Positions 1-6,077 of a stretch of DNA of 6,361 bases are shown here, piece after piece. This DNA is from Actinomycetes bacterium (lineage in GTDB: Bacteria > Actinomycetota > Coriobacteriia > Coriobacteriales > Eggerthellaceae), in assembly GCA_023395755.1 (NCBI GenBank), contig JAEWYG010000037.1:1-6361 (forward strand). The letters are read 5' to 3'. The position numbers and the translations under genes are program-made. Below the pieces are notes generated by a model. That model worked only from the letters and a program-made list of their open reading frames with translations. It was not told where the DNA came from and made no database searches. How positions within the stretch are numbered: the first letter of the stretch is position 1; each line of letters starts with the position of its first letter.

Positions 1-117
1 TACGAGATGCGCACGCATAAGCGCCTCATCGACATCCTTGAGCCGACCCCTAACACGGTTGACTCCTTGATGCGTCTCGACCTCCCCGCCGGTGTCGACA
101 TCGAAATTAAGCTGTAA
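1..117 (+). CDS. rpsJ: 30S ribosomal protein S10, 3' end only (partial)
   Basis: Reading from base 1 gives the last 38 residues of S10, beginning YEMRTHKRLIDI and ending VDIEIKL before a TAA stop. The stretch RTHKRLIDI, a PTPNTVD segment and LMRLDLPAGVDIEIKL is the conserved C-terminal part of bacterial S10, which sits in the head of the 30S subunit and, as NusE, binds NusB in antitermination complexes. About two thirds of the protein lies upstream of the window, so neither the start nor the operon promoter can be seen. S10 is normally the first gene of the operon named after it, and rplC follows after 15 nt, as expected. The family assignment is very secure. Confidence 0.96.
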   Translation, partial: YEMRTHKRLIDILEPTPNTVDSLMRLDLPAGVDIEIKL

Positions 118-132
118 AGGGGGTCTGCTACC

Positions 133-753
133 ATGATTAATGCTATCTACGGTAAGAAAATCGGCATGACCCAGATCTTTGGCGAGGACGACCGTGTTAT
201 CCCCGTCACGGTGATCCAGGCTGAGCCGAACAAGGTTTGCCAGGTTAAAACCAAGGCGACCGATGGCTACGAGGCCGTACAGATGGGCTTCGGCGCCATC
301 AAAGAGAAAAAAGTTAACCGTCCCATGAAGGGCCACTTTGCAAAGCAAGGTGCCGATGCGGTGCGCTACCTGCGCGAGGTTCGCGTTGATGATGCCAGCG
401 AGTATAAAGTTGGCGACGAGCAGACGGTTGCGGCCTTCGGTGAGACCAAGAAGGTCGACGTCATGGGTACGTCTAAGGGTAAGGGTTTTGCTGGCGTTAT
501 GAAGCGCTACGGTCATCATGGCGGCCCCGGCGGCCATGGCTCGCACTTCCATCGCGCTCCCGGTTCGGTTGGCCAGTGCGCCACGCCGTCTCGTGTGTTC
601 AAGGGATTGAAGCTCCCGGGTCACATGGGCTGCGAGACCGTGACCGTTAGGAACCTGGAGGTTGTCCGCATCGACGAGGAGCAGAATCTTATCCTCGTGC
701 GCGGCGCCATCCCTGGCGGCAAGAATGGCATCGTTCGCGTCCGCATGGCTTAA
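133..753 (+). CDS. rplC: 50S ribosomal protein L3
   Basis: Complete L3 of 206 aa, the usual bacterial length. L3 is an early assembly protein of the 50S subunit whose long loop reaches towards the peptidyl-transferase centre. The N-terminal IYGKKIGMTQIF motif (residues 5-16), the KVDVMGTSKGKGFAGVMKRY segment (107-126) and the loop APGSVGQCATPSRVFKGLKLPGHMG (residues 142-166) are all diagnostic. Gln148 lies in the GSVGQ motif at the position equivalent to the methylated glutamine of E. coli L3; whether it is modified here cannot be seen. The ATG start is supported by a GGGGG-rich Shine-Dalgarno at about 119-123, 9 nt upstream. The gene is co-transcribed with rpsJ upstream (15-nt gap) and rplD downstream (29-nt gap). 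The loop around residues 127-140 is rich in glycine and histidine. Nothing suggests truncation or transfer. Confidence 0.98.
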   Translation: MINAIYGKKIGMTQIFGEDDRVIPVTVIQAEPNKVCQVKTKATDGYEAVQMGFGAIKEKKVNRPMKGHFAKQGADAVRYLREVRVDDASEYKVGDEQTVAAFGETKKVDVMGTSKGKGFAGVMKRYGHHGGPGGHGSHFHRAPGSVGQCATPSRVFKGLKLPGHMGCETVTVRNLEVVRIDEEQNLILVRGAIPGGKNGIVRVRMA

Positions 754-782
754 AGCGCGGGCTGGAAGAGGAGTTAGAACTT

Positions 783-1406
783 ATGACCACGATTGATATC
801 AAAGACGCAAGCGGGAAGAAGGCCGGCACCGCCGACCTCTCCGCTTCCGTGTTCGGCATTGAGCCGAACGTGCCCGTGATGCACACGGTCGTGCGCTCCC
901 AGCGTGCGGCGTGGCGTCAGGGTACGCATGACACCCTTACGCGCGGACAGGTCCGTGGCGGCGGCAAGAAGCCGTGGCGCCAGAAGGGCACCGGCCGTGC
1001 TCGTCAGGGCACCATCCGCGCTCCCCAGTGGGCCGGCGGTGGTACCGTGTTCGGTCCGCACCCGCGCTCTTACGCCTTCCGTGTAAACAACAAGGAAGTC
1101 AAGCTGGCTATGCGCTCCGCTCTGTCTGCTAAGTTGGCCGACGGTGAGCTTATTGTTGTAGAGGGTTTCGAATTTGAGAAGCCGTCCACGAAGTTGGCTG
1201 TTGCTGCTTGTAAGGCTCTGGGGCTCGAGGGACGCGTAACGCTCGTTATCGCTGATGACGATGTTGATACGTACCTGTCGTTCCGTAACATTCCGAAGAT
1301 GAATATTGTCCCGGTTACTGAAATCAACACCTATGAGCTTGTTGACAACAAGAAGCTCGTGGTGACGGCTGAGGCCCTGAAGTACATCGAGGAGGTGCTT
1401 GCATAA
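783..1406 (+). CDS. rplD: 50S ribosomal protein L4
   Basis: Complete L4 of 207 aa, normal length for bacteria. L4 binds 23S rRNA early in 50S assembly, and its extended loop lines the nascent-peptide exit tunnel. That loop is seen at about residues 57-97: GGGKKPWRQKGTGRARQG (60-77), then APQWAGGGTVFGPHPRSY. Lys62/Lys63 correspond to the region where macrolide-resistance changes occur in other bacteria; the sequence here looks wild type. The globular part follows, with VNNKEVKLAMRSALSAKL and the C-terminal VTLVIADDD and LVVTAEALKYIEEVLA segments. A purine-rich Shine-Dalgarno (GAAGAGGAG, 765-773) stands 9 nt before the ATG. Its stop codon overlaps the rplW start by one base. In E. coli L4 also represses its own operon through the leader upstream of rpsJ; that region is outside the window, so nothing can be said about it here. 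Confidence 0.98.
   Translation: MTTIDIKDASGKKAGTADLSASVFGIEPNVPVMHTVVRSQRAAWRQGTHDTLTRGQVRGGGKKPWRQKGTGRARQGTIRAPQWAGGGTVFGPHPRSYAFRVNNKEVKLAMRSALSAKLADGELIVVEGFEFEKPSTKLAVAACKALGLEGRVTLVIADDDVDTYLSFRNIPKMNIVPVTEINTYELVDNKKLVVTAEALKYIEEVLA
1390..1395 (+). promoter_or_regulatory. Shine-Dalgarno for rplW, inside the end of rplD
   Basis: AGGAGG is a perfect match to the anti-Shine-Dalgarno core. It lies within the last codons of rplD, 10 nt before the ATG at 1406. With the TAATG stop/start overlap, it supports this start for rplW and suggests that L23 is made by translational coupling to L4, keeping the two 50S proteins stoichiometric. Confidence 0.8.
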
Positions 1407-1690
1407 TGAAGGATCCCCGCGAGGTTATCATCCGCCCCATCATCACGGAGCATAGCTACGACATGATGGAGAAGAACACCTACACGTTCGAGGTAGCGAA
1501 AGACTCCAATAAAGTGGAGATCGCCCAGGCCATTGAAGCTATTTTTAGCGTCAAGGTGGTTAAGGTGAACACGCTGAACGTGAAGCCGAAGCCGAAGCGC
1601 GTCCGCGTGCAGCTGGGCAAGACCCGCGCCTGGAAAAAGGCCATGGTCACGCTGAAGGAAGGCGATACGATCGAGATGTTCGCTTCCTAA
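1406..1690 (+). CDS. rplW: 50S ribosomal protein L23
   Basis: Complete L23 of 94 aa, within the usual 90-100 aa range. L23 sits at the mouth of the exit tunnel and is the docking site for trigger factor and SRP. The N-terminal IIRPIITEHSYDMMEKNTYTF (about 8-28) holds the conserved docking glutamate, here Glu15 (Glu18 in E. coli numbering). The family's VAKDSNKVEIAQAIEAIF helix follows (30-47), then VKVVKVNTLNVKPKPKR (49-65), the rRNA-binding basic loop, and a C-terminal strand, GDTIEMF. The start is fixed by the AGGAGG at 1390-1395 and the one-base overlap with rplD. Unusually, it appears to be the last gene of this transcript: an intrinsic terminator follows within 25 nt and rplB does not come next. 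Confidence 0.97.
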   Translation: MKDPREVIIRPIITEHSYDMMEKNTYTFEVAKDSNKVEIAQAIEAIFSVKVVKVNTLNVKPKPKRVRVQLGKTRAWKKAMVTLKEGDTIEMFAS

Positions 1691-1713
1691 GCTATTGGTT
1701 TAAATTGTTTTTG

Positions 1714-1745
1714 AAAAGCGCCTCGCTTACGCGGGGTGCTTTTTT
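1714..1745 (+). terminator. Intrinsic terminator after rplW
   Basis: A hairpin with arms 1717-1726 (AGCGCCTCGC) and 1731-1740 (GCGGGGTGCT) forms a 10-bp stem, including two G-U wobbles, closed by a TTAC tetraloop. The upstream AAA extends the stem into the T tract at 1740-1745 (six T). This is a textbook Rho-independent terminator. It starts about 24 nt after the rplW stop and would end S10-operon transcription here, separating it from the transporter genes. Confidence 0.9.
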
Positions 1746-1906
1746 ATGTCGAAGAGTACGTTATCTGCGGATTGATTAAGACTAGCGAGGACGCCAATAA
1801 GATAAAATGAAAAGTGGTGAATATCCTTGTAGTTGGTATAGCCGGTGACGTTGGTGTATCGTAAAGACAGCGTGACTATAGAGCAGAAAAGAAAGAAGGC
1901 GGGGGA
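1746..1906 (+). other. Intergenic region upstream of the transporter operon
   Basis: About 160 nt between the terminator and the ATPase start. It must hold the transporter promoter if the upstream terminator is efficient. There is no tRNA-like fold, no riboswitch consensus that I recognise and no inverted repeat of note. Only tiny frames occur (9 codons from 1746, 13 codons from 1807), neither with a convincing ribosome-binding site. A TAAAAT hexamer at 1803-1808 resembles a -10 box but lacks a -35 at proper spacing. The 3' end is purine-rich (AAAGAAGG, 1892-1899) and serves as the Shine-Dalgarno of the ATPase gene. Confidence 0.5.
1833..1862 (+). promoter_or_regulatory. Weak sigma-70-like promoter candidate for the transporter operon
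   Basis: TTGGTA (1833-1838) and TATCGT (1857-1862) each match four of six positions of the -35 and -10 consensus, with an 18-nt spacer. The initiation point would fall near 1869, leaving a leader of about 40 nt with room for the AGAAGG ribosome site. Matches of this quality arise often by chance, so this is only the best-placed candidate in the gap. Confidence 0.2.
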
Positions 1907-2608
1907 GTGGCTTTTGTCGAGTTCCGGGATGTGCGCAAAGTATACACGATGGGTGAGGTTGAGGTGGCGGCCGTCGATGGGATGACGTTCGACATTGAAC
2001 GTGGTGAGCTTGTGGTAGTGGTGGGGCCCTCAGGGGCTGGCAAGACAACGCTTCTCAACATGCTGGGCGGCATGGATTCTTGTACCTCGGGGCGCATTAT
2101 GCTGGATGGACAGGATATTAGCGCATTTTCTGATAAGAAGCTTACCTATTACCGACGCTATGATATTGGATTTGTGTTCCAGTTTTACAACCTAGTGCAG
2201 AACTTAACGGCTCTTGAGAATGTGGAACTTGCCTCGCAGATAAGCAAGAATCCACTAGACGAATCCCAAGTGTTGGCGCAGGTGGGATTGGCTCATCGCA
2301 AAGACAATTTTCCAGCCCAGCTTTCTGGCGGCGAACAGCAGCGCGTGGCTATTGCTCGTGCGTTGGCTAAGAATCCTAAGCTGTTGTTGTGCGACGAGCC
2401 TACGGGTGCTCTTGATTATCAGACGGGCAAGACTATTTTAAAGCTGCTACAAGATACCTGTTACGACACCGGTAAGACGGTAGTTTTAATTACGCATAAC
2501 GCTGCGTTTACCGCTATTGCCGACCGCGTTATTCATGTGCGTGAGGGGCGCGCGGCTGAAATCGTCTGTAATGAAGCACCCTTGTCTGCTGATATATTGG
2601 AGTGGTAG
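1907..2608 (+). CDS. ABC transporter ATP-binding protein, LolD/MacB type
   Basis: Complete ABC nucleotide-binding subunit of 233 aa, the usual size for the LolD/MacB/FtsE group that pairs with FtsX-fold permeases. All catalytic motifs are present: Walker A GPSGAGKT (40-47), Q-loop Gln92 in FVFQFYNL, signature LSGGEQQRVAIARAL (139-153), Walker B LLLCDEP with catalytic Glu164, D-loop GALD (167-170) and the switch His197 in LITHN. It should act on the inner face of the membrane, dimerising to bind and hydrolyse ATP and drive the permease encoded next. The GTG start is chosen because an in-frame stop at 1862 leaves no earlier ATG, AGAAGG lies 7 nt upstream, and MAFVEFRDVRKVY is a normal family N-terminus. 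Its stop is 10 nt before the preferred permease start, so the two form one operon. The substrate cannot be told from the ATPase; a LolD or MacB name would overstate it, since no lipoprotein-sorting partner or MacA adaptor is present. Confidence 0.95.
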   Translation: MAFVEFRDVRKVYTMGEVEVAAVDGMTFDIERGELVVVVGPSGAGKTTLLNMLGGMDSCTSGRIMLDGQDISAFSDKKLTYYRRYDIGFVFQFYNLVQNLTALENVELASQISKNPLDESQVLAQVGLAHRKDNFPAQLSGGEQQRVAIARALAKNPKLLLCDEPTGALDYQTGKTILKLLQDTCYDTGKTVVLITHNAAFTAIADRVIHVREGRAAEIVCNEAPLSADILEW

Positions 2609-2610
2609 GG
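2607..2610 (+). promoter_or_regulatory. Ribosome-binding site that favours the TTG start of the permease
   Basis: AGGG at the very end of the ATPase gene, 8 nt before TTG 2619, is the best-placed Shine-Dalgarno for the permease. It gives an N-terminus of MKRAFNKDILRSVTHSLGRF, which resembles other permeases of this family, with a short basic amphipathic segment directly before TM1. The alternative ATG at 2571 lies inside the ATPase gene and would add 16 residues (MKHPCLLIYW and on) unlike a family N-terminus. Confidence 0.55.
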
Positions 2611-2618
2611 CGACGGTT

Positions 2619-5600
2619 TTGAAACGTGCATTCAATAAAGATATCCTACGCTCGGTGACCCATTCGTTGGGGAGGTTTCTCGCTATTGCAGGCATCGTTG
2701 CCTTGGGTACGGGTTTTTATGCGGGGCTGCGCATGACCGCTCCCGATATGAAACTGGCGGCTGACGAATACTATGATGGTACGGCGCTCATGGACATGCG
2801 TGTAGTGTCTACTTTAGGACTAACCGATAGTGATATTGATGCGTTGCGGGATGTCGAGGGCGTTGAGAAAGTTATGCCAGCGTATGAGATTGACGTGATG
2901 GCAACGATCAATACAGAACAGTACGCCATCCGTGTTCATTCATTGCCACCCGCGGCAGTAAAGAGCGATACGGATGATGGGGTGCACGCTGTTTCTGACG
3001 AAGACGATTACTTGAATCGACCTATTCTGGTTGAAGGATCATGGCCGCAGAATGAGGGCGAATGCGTGCTCTCGGCCGATAAGGTTATGAATGCTCCCAC
3101 GAAAATCGGTGATAAGGTACAAATTACTGAGGGCACGCAGAAGGTTGACGATGTGTTGGCTACCCGTACCTACACGGTAGTGGGCTATGTTCACTCATCG
3201 TATTATGTGTCGTCTGCGAGCATGGGTTCCACGTCGCTTGGTTCGGGTGCAATACAGCAGTTCATGTATGTGCCGGAAGGCGATTTCTCAAAAAATCAAC
3301 CGTATACGGAAGCATTTATAACCGTTTCGGGTGCGGCAAGTGAATTTGCAGGTAGTGATGCCTATGTAGGGTGTGTTGCTGCTGTCCAAGATCGTATCGA
3401 GGCGCTCGCGCCTACGCGAGAACAAGCGCGGGTAAATCAGTTGCGTGTTGACGCACAGAACGCGCTAAACGACAAGCGTGCCGATTTCGACCGCGAGAAA
3501 GTCGATGTGTTAAGACAGCTCGACGAAGCGGAGCGTACCCTTACAGAGGCTGCTGCGGTCATTTCAGAAAGCGAGCAGCAGCTTGGTCGTGCCCAAGCCC
3601 AGTACGAGAGCGGGATGAGCGAGTTGGTTCAGCGGCGCAGTGCGGCTGTCTTACAGTTGGATGCGGTGGAGCGGCAGGTGTCTGAAGGACGCACCCAAGT
3701 GGATGCGGCGCGTCTGGACATCAACGAGGGTCAAGTTCAGTTGCTGGACGCATGGACGCAGTGGCAGGCTCAGTCTGTGGGACTTGCTGGGCAATGGGCG
3801 GCTTGGCATACTCAGGCCGATCCGCTCTATGCGGCGATCGATCAGATGCAGCAAGCCATCGATGGCTTGAATGCACAGATTGCTGGCCTTGATCCGAATG
3901 ATCCCGACTATGCTGTTAAGAAGGATGCGCTCGAGCGGCAGCGTGATGTGCTTGTGCAGCAACTCGACCAATTTCGACAAAATCATCAGGCAGACATAGC
4001 AGCACTCGAAGTGGCTAGGCAGCAGCTTAATAACACTCAGCAGCAGCTCGATACAGCCAGGCAGCAGCTCGAGATGCAACAAGCCTCCTTTGATAACAAG
4101 AAGGCAGAATTTGATGCAGCGGTAGCGCGGGTAGAGCAAGGAGCCTCTGATCTTGCGTCGGCGCGCGTGTGGGCCGACATGCAGATTACTGCCGCTCAAC
4201 AGCAGCTTGACGATGCAGCAGCTCAGATTTCAACGGGACGCGCTCAACTCGAGCAAGGCAGGAGTAACTACGAAAGTGGGCTTTCTGAATACCAGCGAAA
4301 CAGGGTTGATGCTGAAGCTCAGTTTGCTGATGCTGAGCTTCAGATGGCGGATGCTCAGAAAAAGATTGATGATTTAGGTAATCCGACATGGTTGGTTATG
4401 AGTCGTGATCAAAATTATGGTGTGAATAGCTTTAACTCGGATGCCAATAGAGTGGATAGTATTGCAGCCGTTTTCCCCTTCATCTTCTTTTTGGTGGCTG
4501 CTTTGGTGGCGTTAACCACTATGACACGCATGGTGGAAGAGGAGCGCGTGCTTATAGGTACCTATAAGGCTCTTGGTTATGGTCGCGCGCGTATTTCTTC
4601 GAAATTTCTGCTCTATGCAGCGGTTGCTAGTACCGCGGGTAGTGTTGTGGGCATTGGCGTATTGTCGCAGGTGCTGCCAGCTGTTATCTCGAAAGCCTAC
4701 GCCATTATCTATTTTGTGCCGCCGGGCCCTCTGCCCATTGATCTGGGTCTTGCTGGCTTGGCGGCAGGGCTTGGTGTGGGTGTGACGCTAGTTGCTACAG
4801 GGGCTGCGGTGTTTGCTACCTTGCGTGAGCGGCCTGCTACTCTTATGTTGCCTCGTGCTCCGAAGGCGGGCAAGCGTATTATGCTGGAGCGCATTACTCC
4901 TGTGTGGCGCAGGCTGTCCTTTTCGTGGAAGGTGACCTTTCGCAATCTGTTTCGCTATAAACGCCGCTTCATTATGACGGTTATTGGTATAGCGGGATGC
5001 ACGGCACTTTTGCTTACCGGATTGGGTCTTCAAGATGCTATTAACGATATCATCGACAAGCAATACGGTGAGATTGTTCATTACAACACCGTTGTTACAA
5101 CTGAAGACGATATCTCCTCGGAGTCCGAAAGCGAATTGAAAGCGATAATGGACGATCGGTCGAATGTGCTCTCCTACGTACGCGCCCACGATGAGAGTAT
5201 GGTTGCAAGTGGGTCAGACGTGGCGAATATTCATACATCGATCGTAGTGCCTCAGGGAGATGAAGCACTGGGCGATTTGCTAACCTTGCGAACACGCGTG
5301 GGTCATGAAGAGCTTACGCTGGGAGCCGATGGTGTTATTTTGGCTGAAAAACTAGCGAACCAATTGGGTGTGGGGGTTGGTGACGAGCTGCACTTGGCTG
5401 AGCAGGACGAGATGGGAAACGCGACGTCTACGACCTATGATCTTCGGGTCACGGGCATAATGGAAAACTACATCTACAACTACGTATTTATCGGCCCCGA
5501 CCGGTACGAGCAGCTAACGGGGCAACGTCCAACGTTTTCAACCTACTACGCAGCTGCAAGTTCAGACGCCGATGTACGCACGAAGTTCAACGAGAGCGTA

Positions 5601-6077
5601 CGTTCTATTGATGGTGTAAAAACCGTAGCCTATAACGACGAAGTTATTGACGCCTATAAGTCTATGTTGAAGAGTGTGGGTTTAATTGTGGTGGTGTTAG
5701 TGGTGGCCGCTGCGGCTTTAGCGTTTATCGTGCTGTATAACCTTACGAACATCAACATTACCGAGCGACAGCGCGAAATTGCTACGTTGAAGGTGCTTGG
5801 ATTTACCCCGCGTGAGGTGAGTGCCTATATCTACCGCGAAACGATGCTGCTGTCGGTTATAGGGTGTTTGATAGGTTTGGTGTTGGGCGTTTTTATGGAG
5901 AGCTTCGTCGTAGTGACGGCAGAGGTCGATCAGGTTATGTTTGGTCGAACTATTCATCCAGTAAGTTTTGTATTGGCATTTTTGTTGACGATGTTGTTTA
6001 CCTTATTGGTAATGCTGGCCATGCGGAAAAAGCTTGCGCGAGTGGATATGGTTGAGAGTCTGAAATCTAACGAATAA
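2619..6077 (+). CDS. FtsX/MacB-type ABC transporter permease with a long coiled-coil insert
   Basis: A permease of about 1152 aa from the TTG at 2619 (an open frame extends upstream, with ATGs at 2517 and 2571 inside the ATPase gene). Residue numbers here use the TTG. Order: TM1 (about 20-37), extracytoplasmic domain 1 of the MacB periplasmic-core type (about 40-270), coiled-coil segment (271-586), a short NPTWLVMSRDQNYG linker, TM2 (615-637), TM3 (663-690), TM4 (709-733), a basic cytoplasmic linker, TM5 (784-805), extracytoplasmic domain 2 (about 806-1018), TM6 (1020-1042), TM7 (1076-1098) and TM8 (1115-1138). The FtsX hallmark after the second TM of each module is visible twice: ERVLIGTYKALGYG and QREIATLKVLGF, the likely coupling elements to the ATPase. 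The protein is thus a tandem duplication of the FtsX fold in one chain, so one permease and an ATPase dimer could make a full transporter. By homology it probably works by mechanotransmission (moving extracytoplasmic domains), as MacB, LolCDE and FtsEX do. Substrate and partner are unknown. Permeases with this layout are widespread in anaerobic Gram-positives, mostly without assigned function. Confidence 0.93.
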   Translation: MKRAFNKDILRSVTHSLGRFLAIAGIVALGTGFYAGLRMTAPDMKLAADEYYDGTALMDMRVVSTLGLTDSDIDALRDVEGVEKVMPAYEIDVMATINTEQYAIRVHSLPPAAVKSDTDDGVHAVSDEDDYLNRPILVEGSWPQNEGECVLSADKVMNAPTKIGDKVQITEGTQKVDDVLATRTYTVVGYVHSSYYVSSASMGSTSLGSGAIQQFMYVPEGDFSKNQPYTEAFITVSGAASEFAGSDAYVGCVAAVQDRIEALAPTREQARVNQLRVDAQNALNDKRADFDREKVDVLRQLDEAERTLTEAAAVISESEQQLGRAQAQYESGMSELVQRRSAAVLQLDAVERQVSEGRTQVDAARLDINEGQVQLLDAWTQWQAQSVGLAGQWAAWHTQADPLYAAIDQMQQAIDGLNAQIAGLDPNDPDYAVKKDALERQRDVLVQQLDQFRQNHQADIAALEVARQQLNNTQQQLDTARQQLEMQQASFDNKKAEFDAAVARVEQGASDLASARVWADMQITAAQQQLDDAAAQISTGRAQLEQGRSNYESGLSEYQRNRVDAEAQFADAELQMADAQKKIDDLGNPTWLVMSRDQNYGVNSFNSDANRVDSIAAVFPFIFFLVAALVALTTMTRMVEEERVLIGTYKALGYGRARISSKFLLYAAVASTAGSVVGIGVLSQVLPAVISKAYAIIYFVPPGPLPIDLGLAGLAAGLGVGVTLVATGAAVFATLRERPATLMLPRAPKAGKRIMLERITPVWRRLSFSWKVTFRNLFRYKRRFIMTVIGIAGCTALLLTGLGLQDAINDIIDKQYGEIVHYNTVVTTEDDISSESESELKAIMDDRSNVLSYVRAHDESMVASGSDVANIHTSIVVPQGDEALGDLLTLRTRVGHEELTLGADGVILAEKLANQLGVGVGDELHLAEQDEMGNATSTTYDLRVTGIMENYIYNYVFIGPDRYEQLTGQRPTFSTYYAAASSDADVRTKFNESVRSIDGVKTVAYNDEVIDAYKSMLKSVGLIVVVLVVAAAALAFIVLYNLTNINITERQREIATLKVLGFTPREVSAYIYRETMLLSVIGCLIGLVLGVFMESFVVVTAEVDQVMFGRTIHPVSFVLAFLLTMLFTLLVMLAMRKKLARVDMVESLKSNE
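3429..4376 (+). other. Coiled-coil hairpin domain inside the permease
   Basis: Encodes residues 271-586, very rich in Gln, Ala, Glu, Asp, Arg and Leu, without membrane segments and almost free of proline and glycine clusters except at the centre. A turn, LDPNDPDY (424-431), divides it into two arms of about 154 residues each, which suggests an antiparallel hairpin. In the second arm the heptad register can be followed without a break at residues 449, 456, 463, 470, 477, 484, 491, 498, 505 and 512 (L, H, L, L, L, L, F, F, V, L). It lies between extracytoplasmic domain 1 and TM2, so by topology it is outside the cell. The antiparallel pairing is inferred from the symmetry and the turn, not demonstrated. 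Confidence 0.8.
4019..4081 (+). repeat. Three tandem 21-nt units (heptad-encoding)
   Basis: GCAGCAGCT begins at 4019, 4040 and 4061, exactly 21 nt apart. The second and third units continue as GCAGCAGCTCGA. Each unit encodes one heptad of the form xQQLxxx (leucines 470, 477 and 484), so DNA period and coiled-coil period coincide. The rest of each unit has diverged. Confidence 0.7.

Noticed and set aside
774..1061. Minus-strand and alternate-frame open frames over rplC and rplD
   Set aside because: They overlap secure ribosomal-protein genes and have Ala/Arg/Pro-rich shadow compositions typical of G+C-rich DNA.
1691..1702. GCTATT just after the rplW stop, reminiscent of the second and third codons of rplB
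   Set aside because: Only six bases match, there is no ATG or ribosome site, and the following codons do not continue as L2. Not a relic of rplB that can be supported.
1772..1808. TTGATT (1772) with TAAAAT (1803) as a promoter
   Set aside because: The spacer is 25 nt, far too long for sigma-70, and no other -35-like hexamer lies at 16-18 nt.
1807..1848. A 13-codon frame (MKSGEYPCSWYSR) that might be a leader peptide
   Set aside because: No Shine-Dalgarno precedes the ATG, there is no run of regulatory codons, and no attenuator hairpin lies between it and the ATPase start.
3651..4199. A 182-residue open frame on the minus strand opposite the coiled-coil segment
   Set aside because: It is the antisense shadow of Gln/Ala/Leu-rich codons (CAG and CTC read as CTG and GAG). 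It is leucine-rich and low in complexity, has no domain, and lies wholly within the real permease gene.
1907..6077. Horizontal acquisition of the transporter, suggested by lower G+C than the ribosomal genes
   Set aside because: Sampled lines show a drop (63% at 481-540 against 47% at 5701-5760), but ribosomal genes differ in composition because of codon selection. Without genome averages this is not evidence of transfer.
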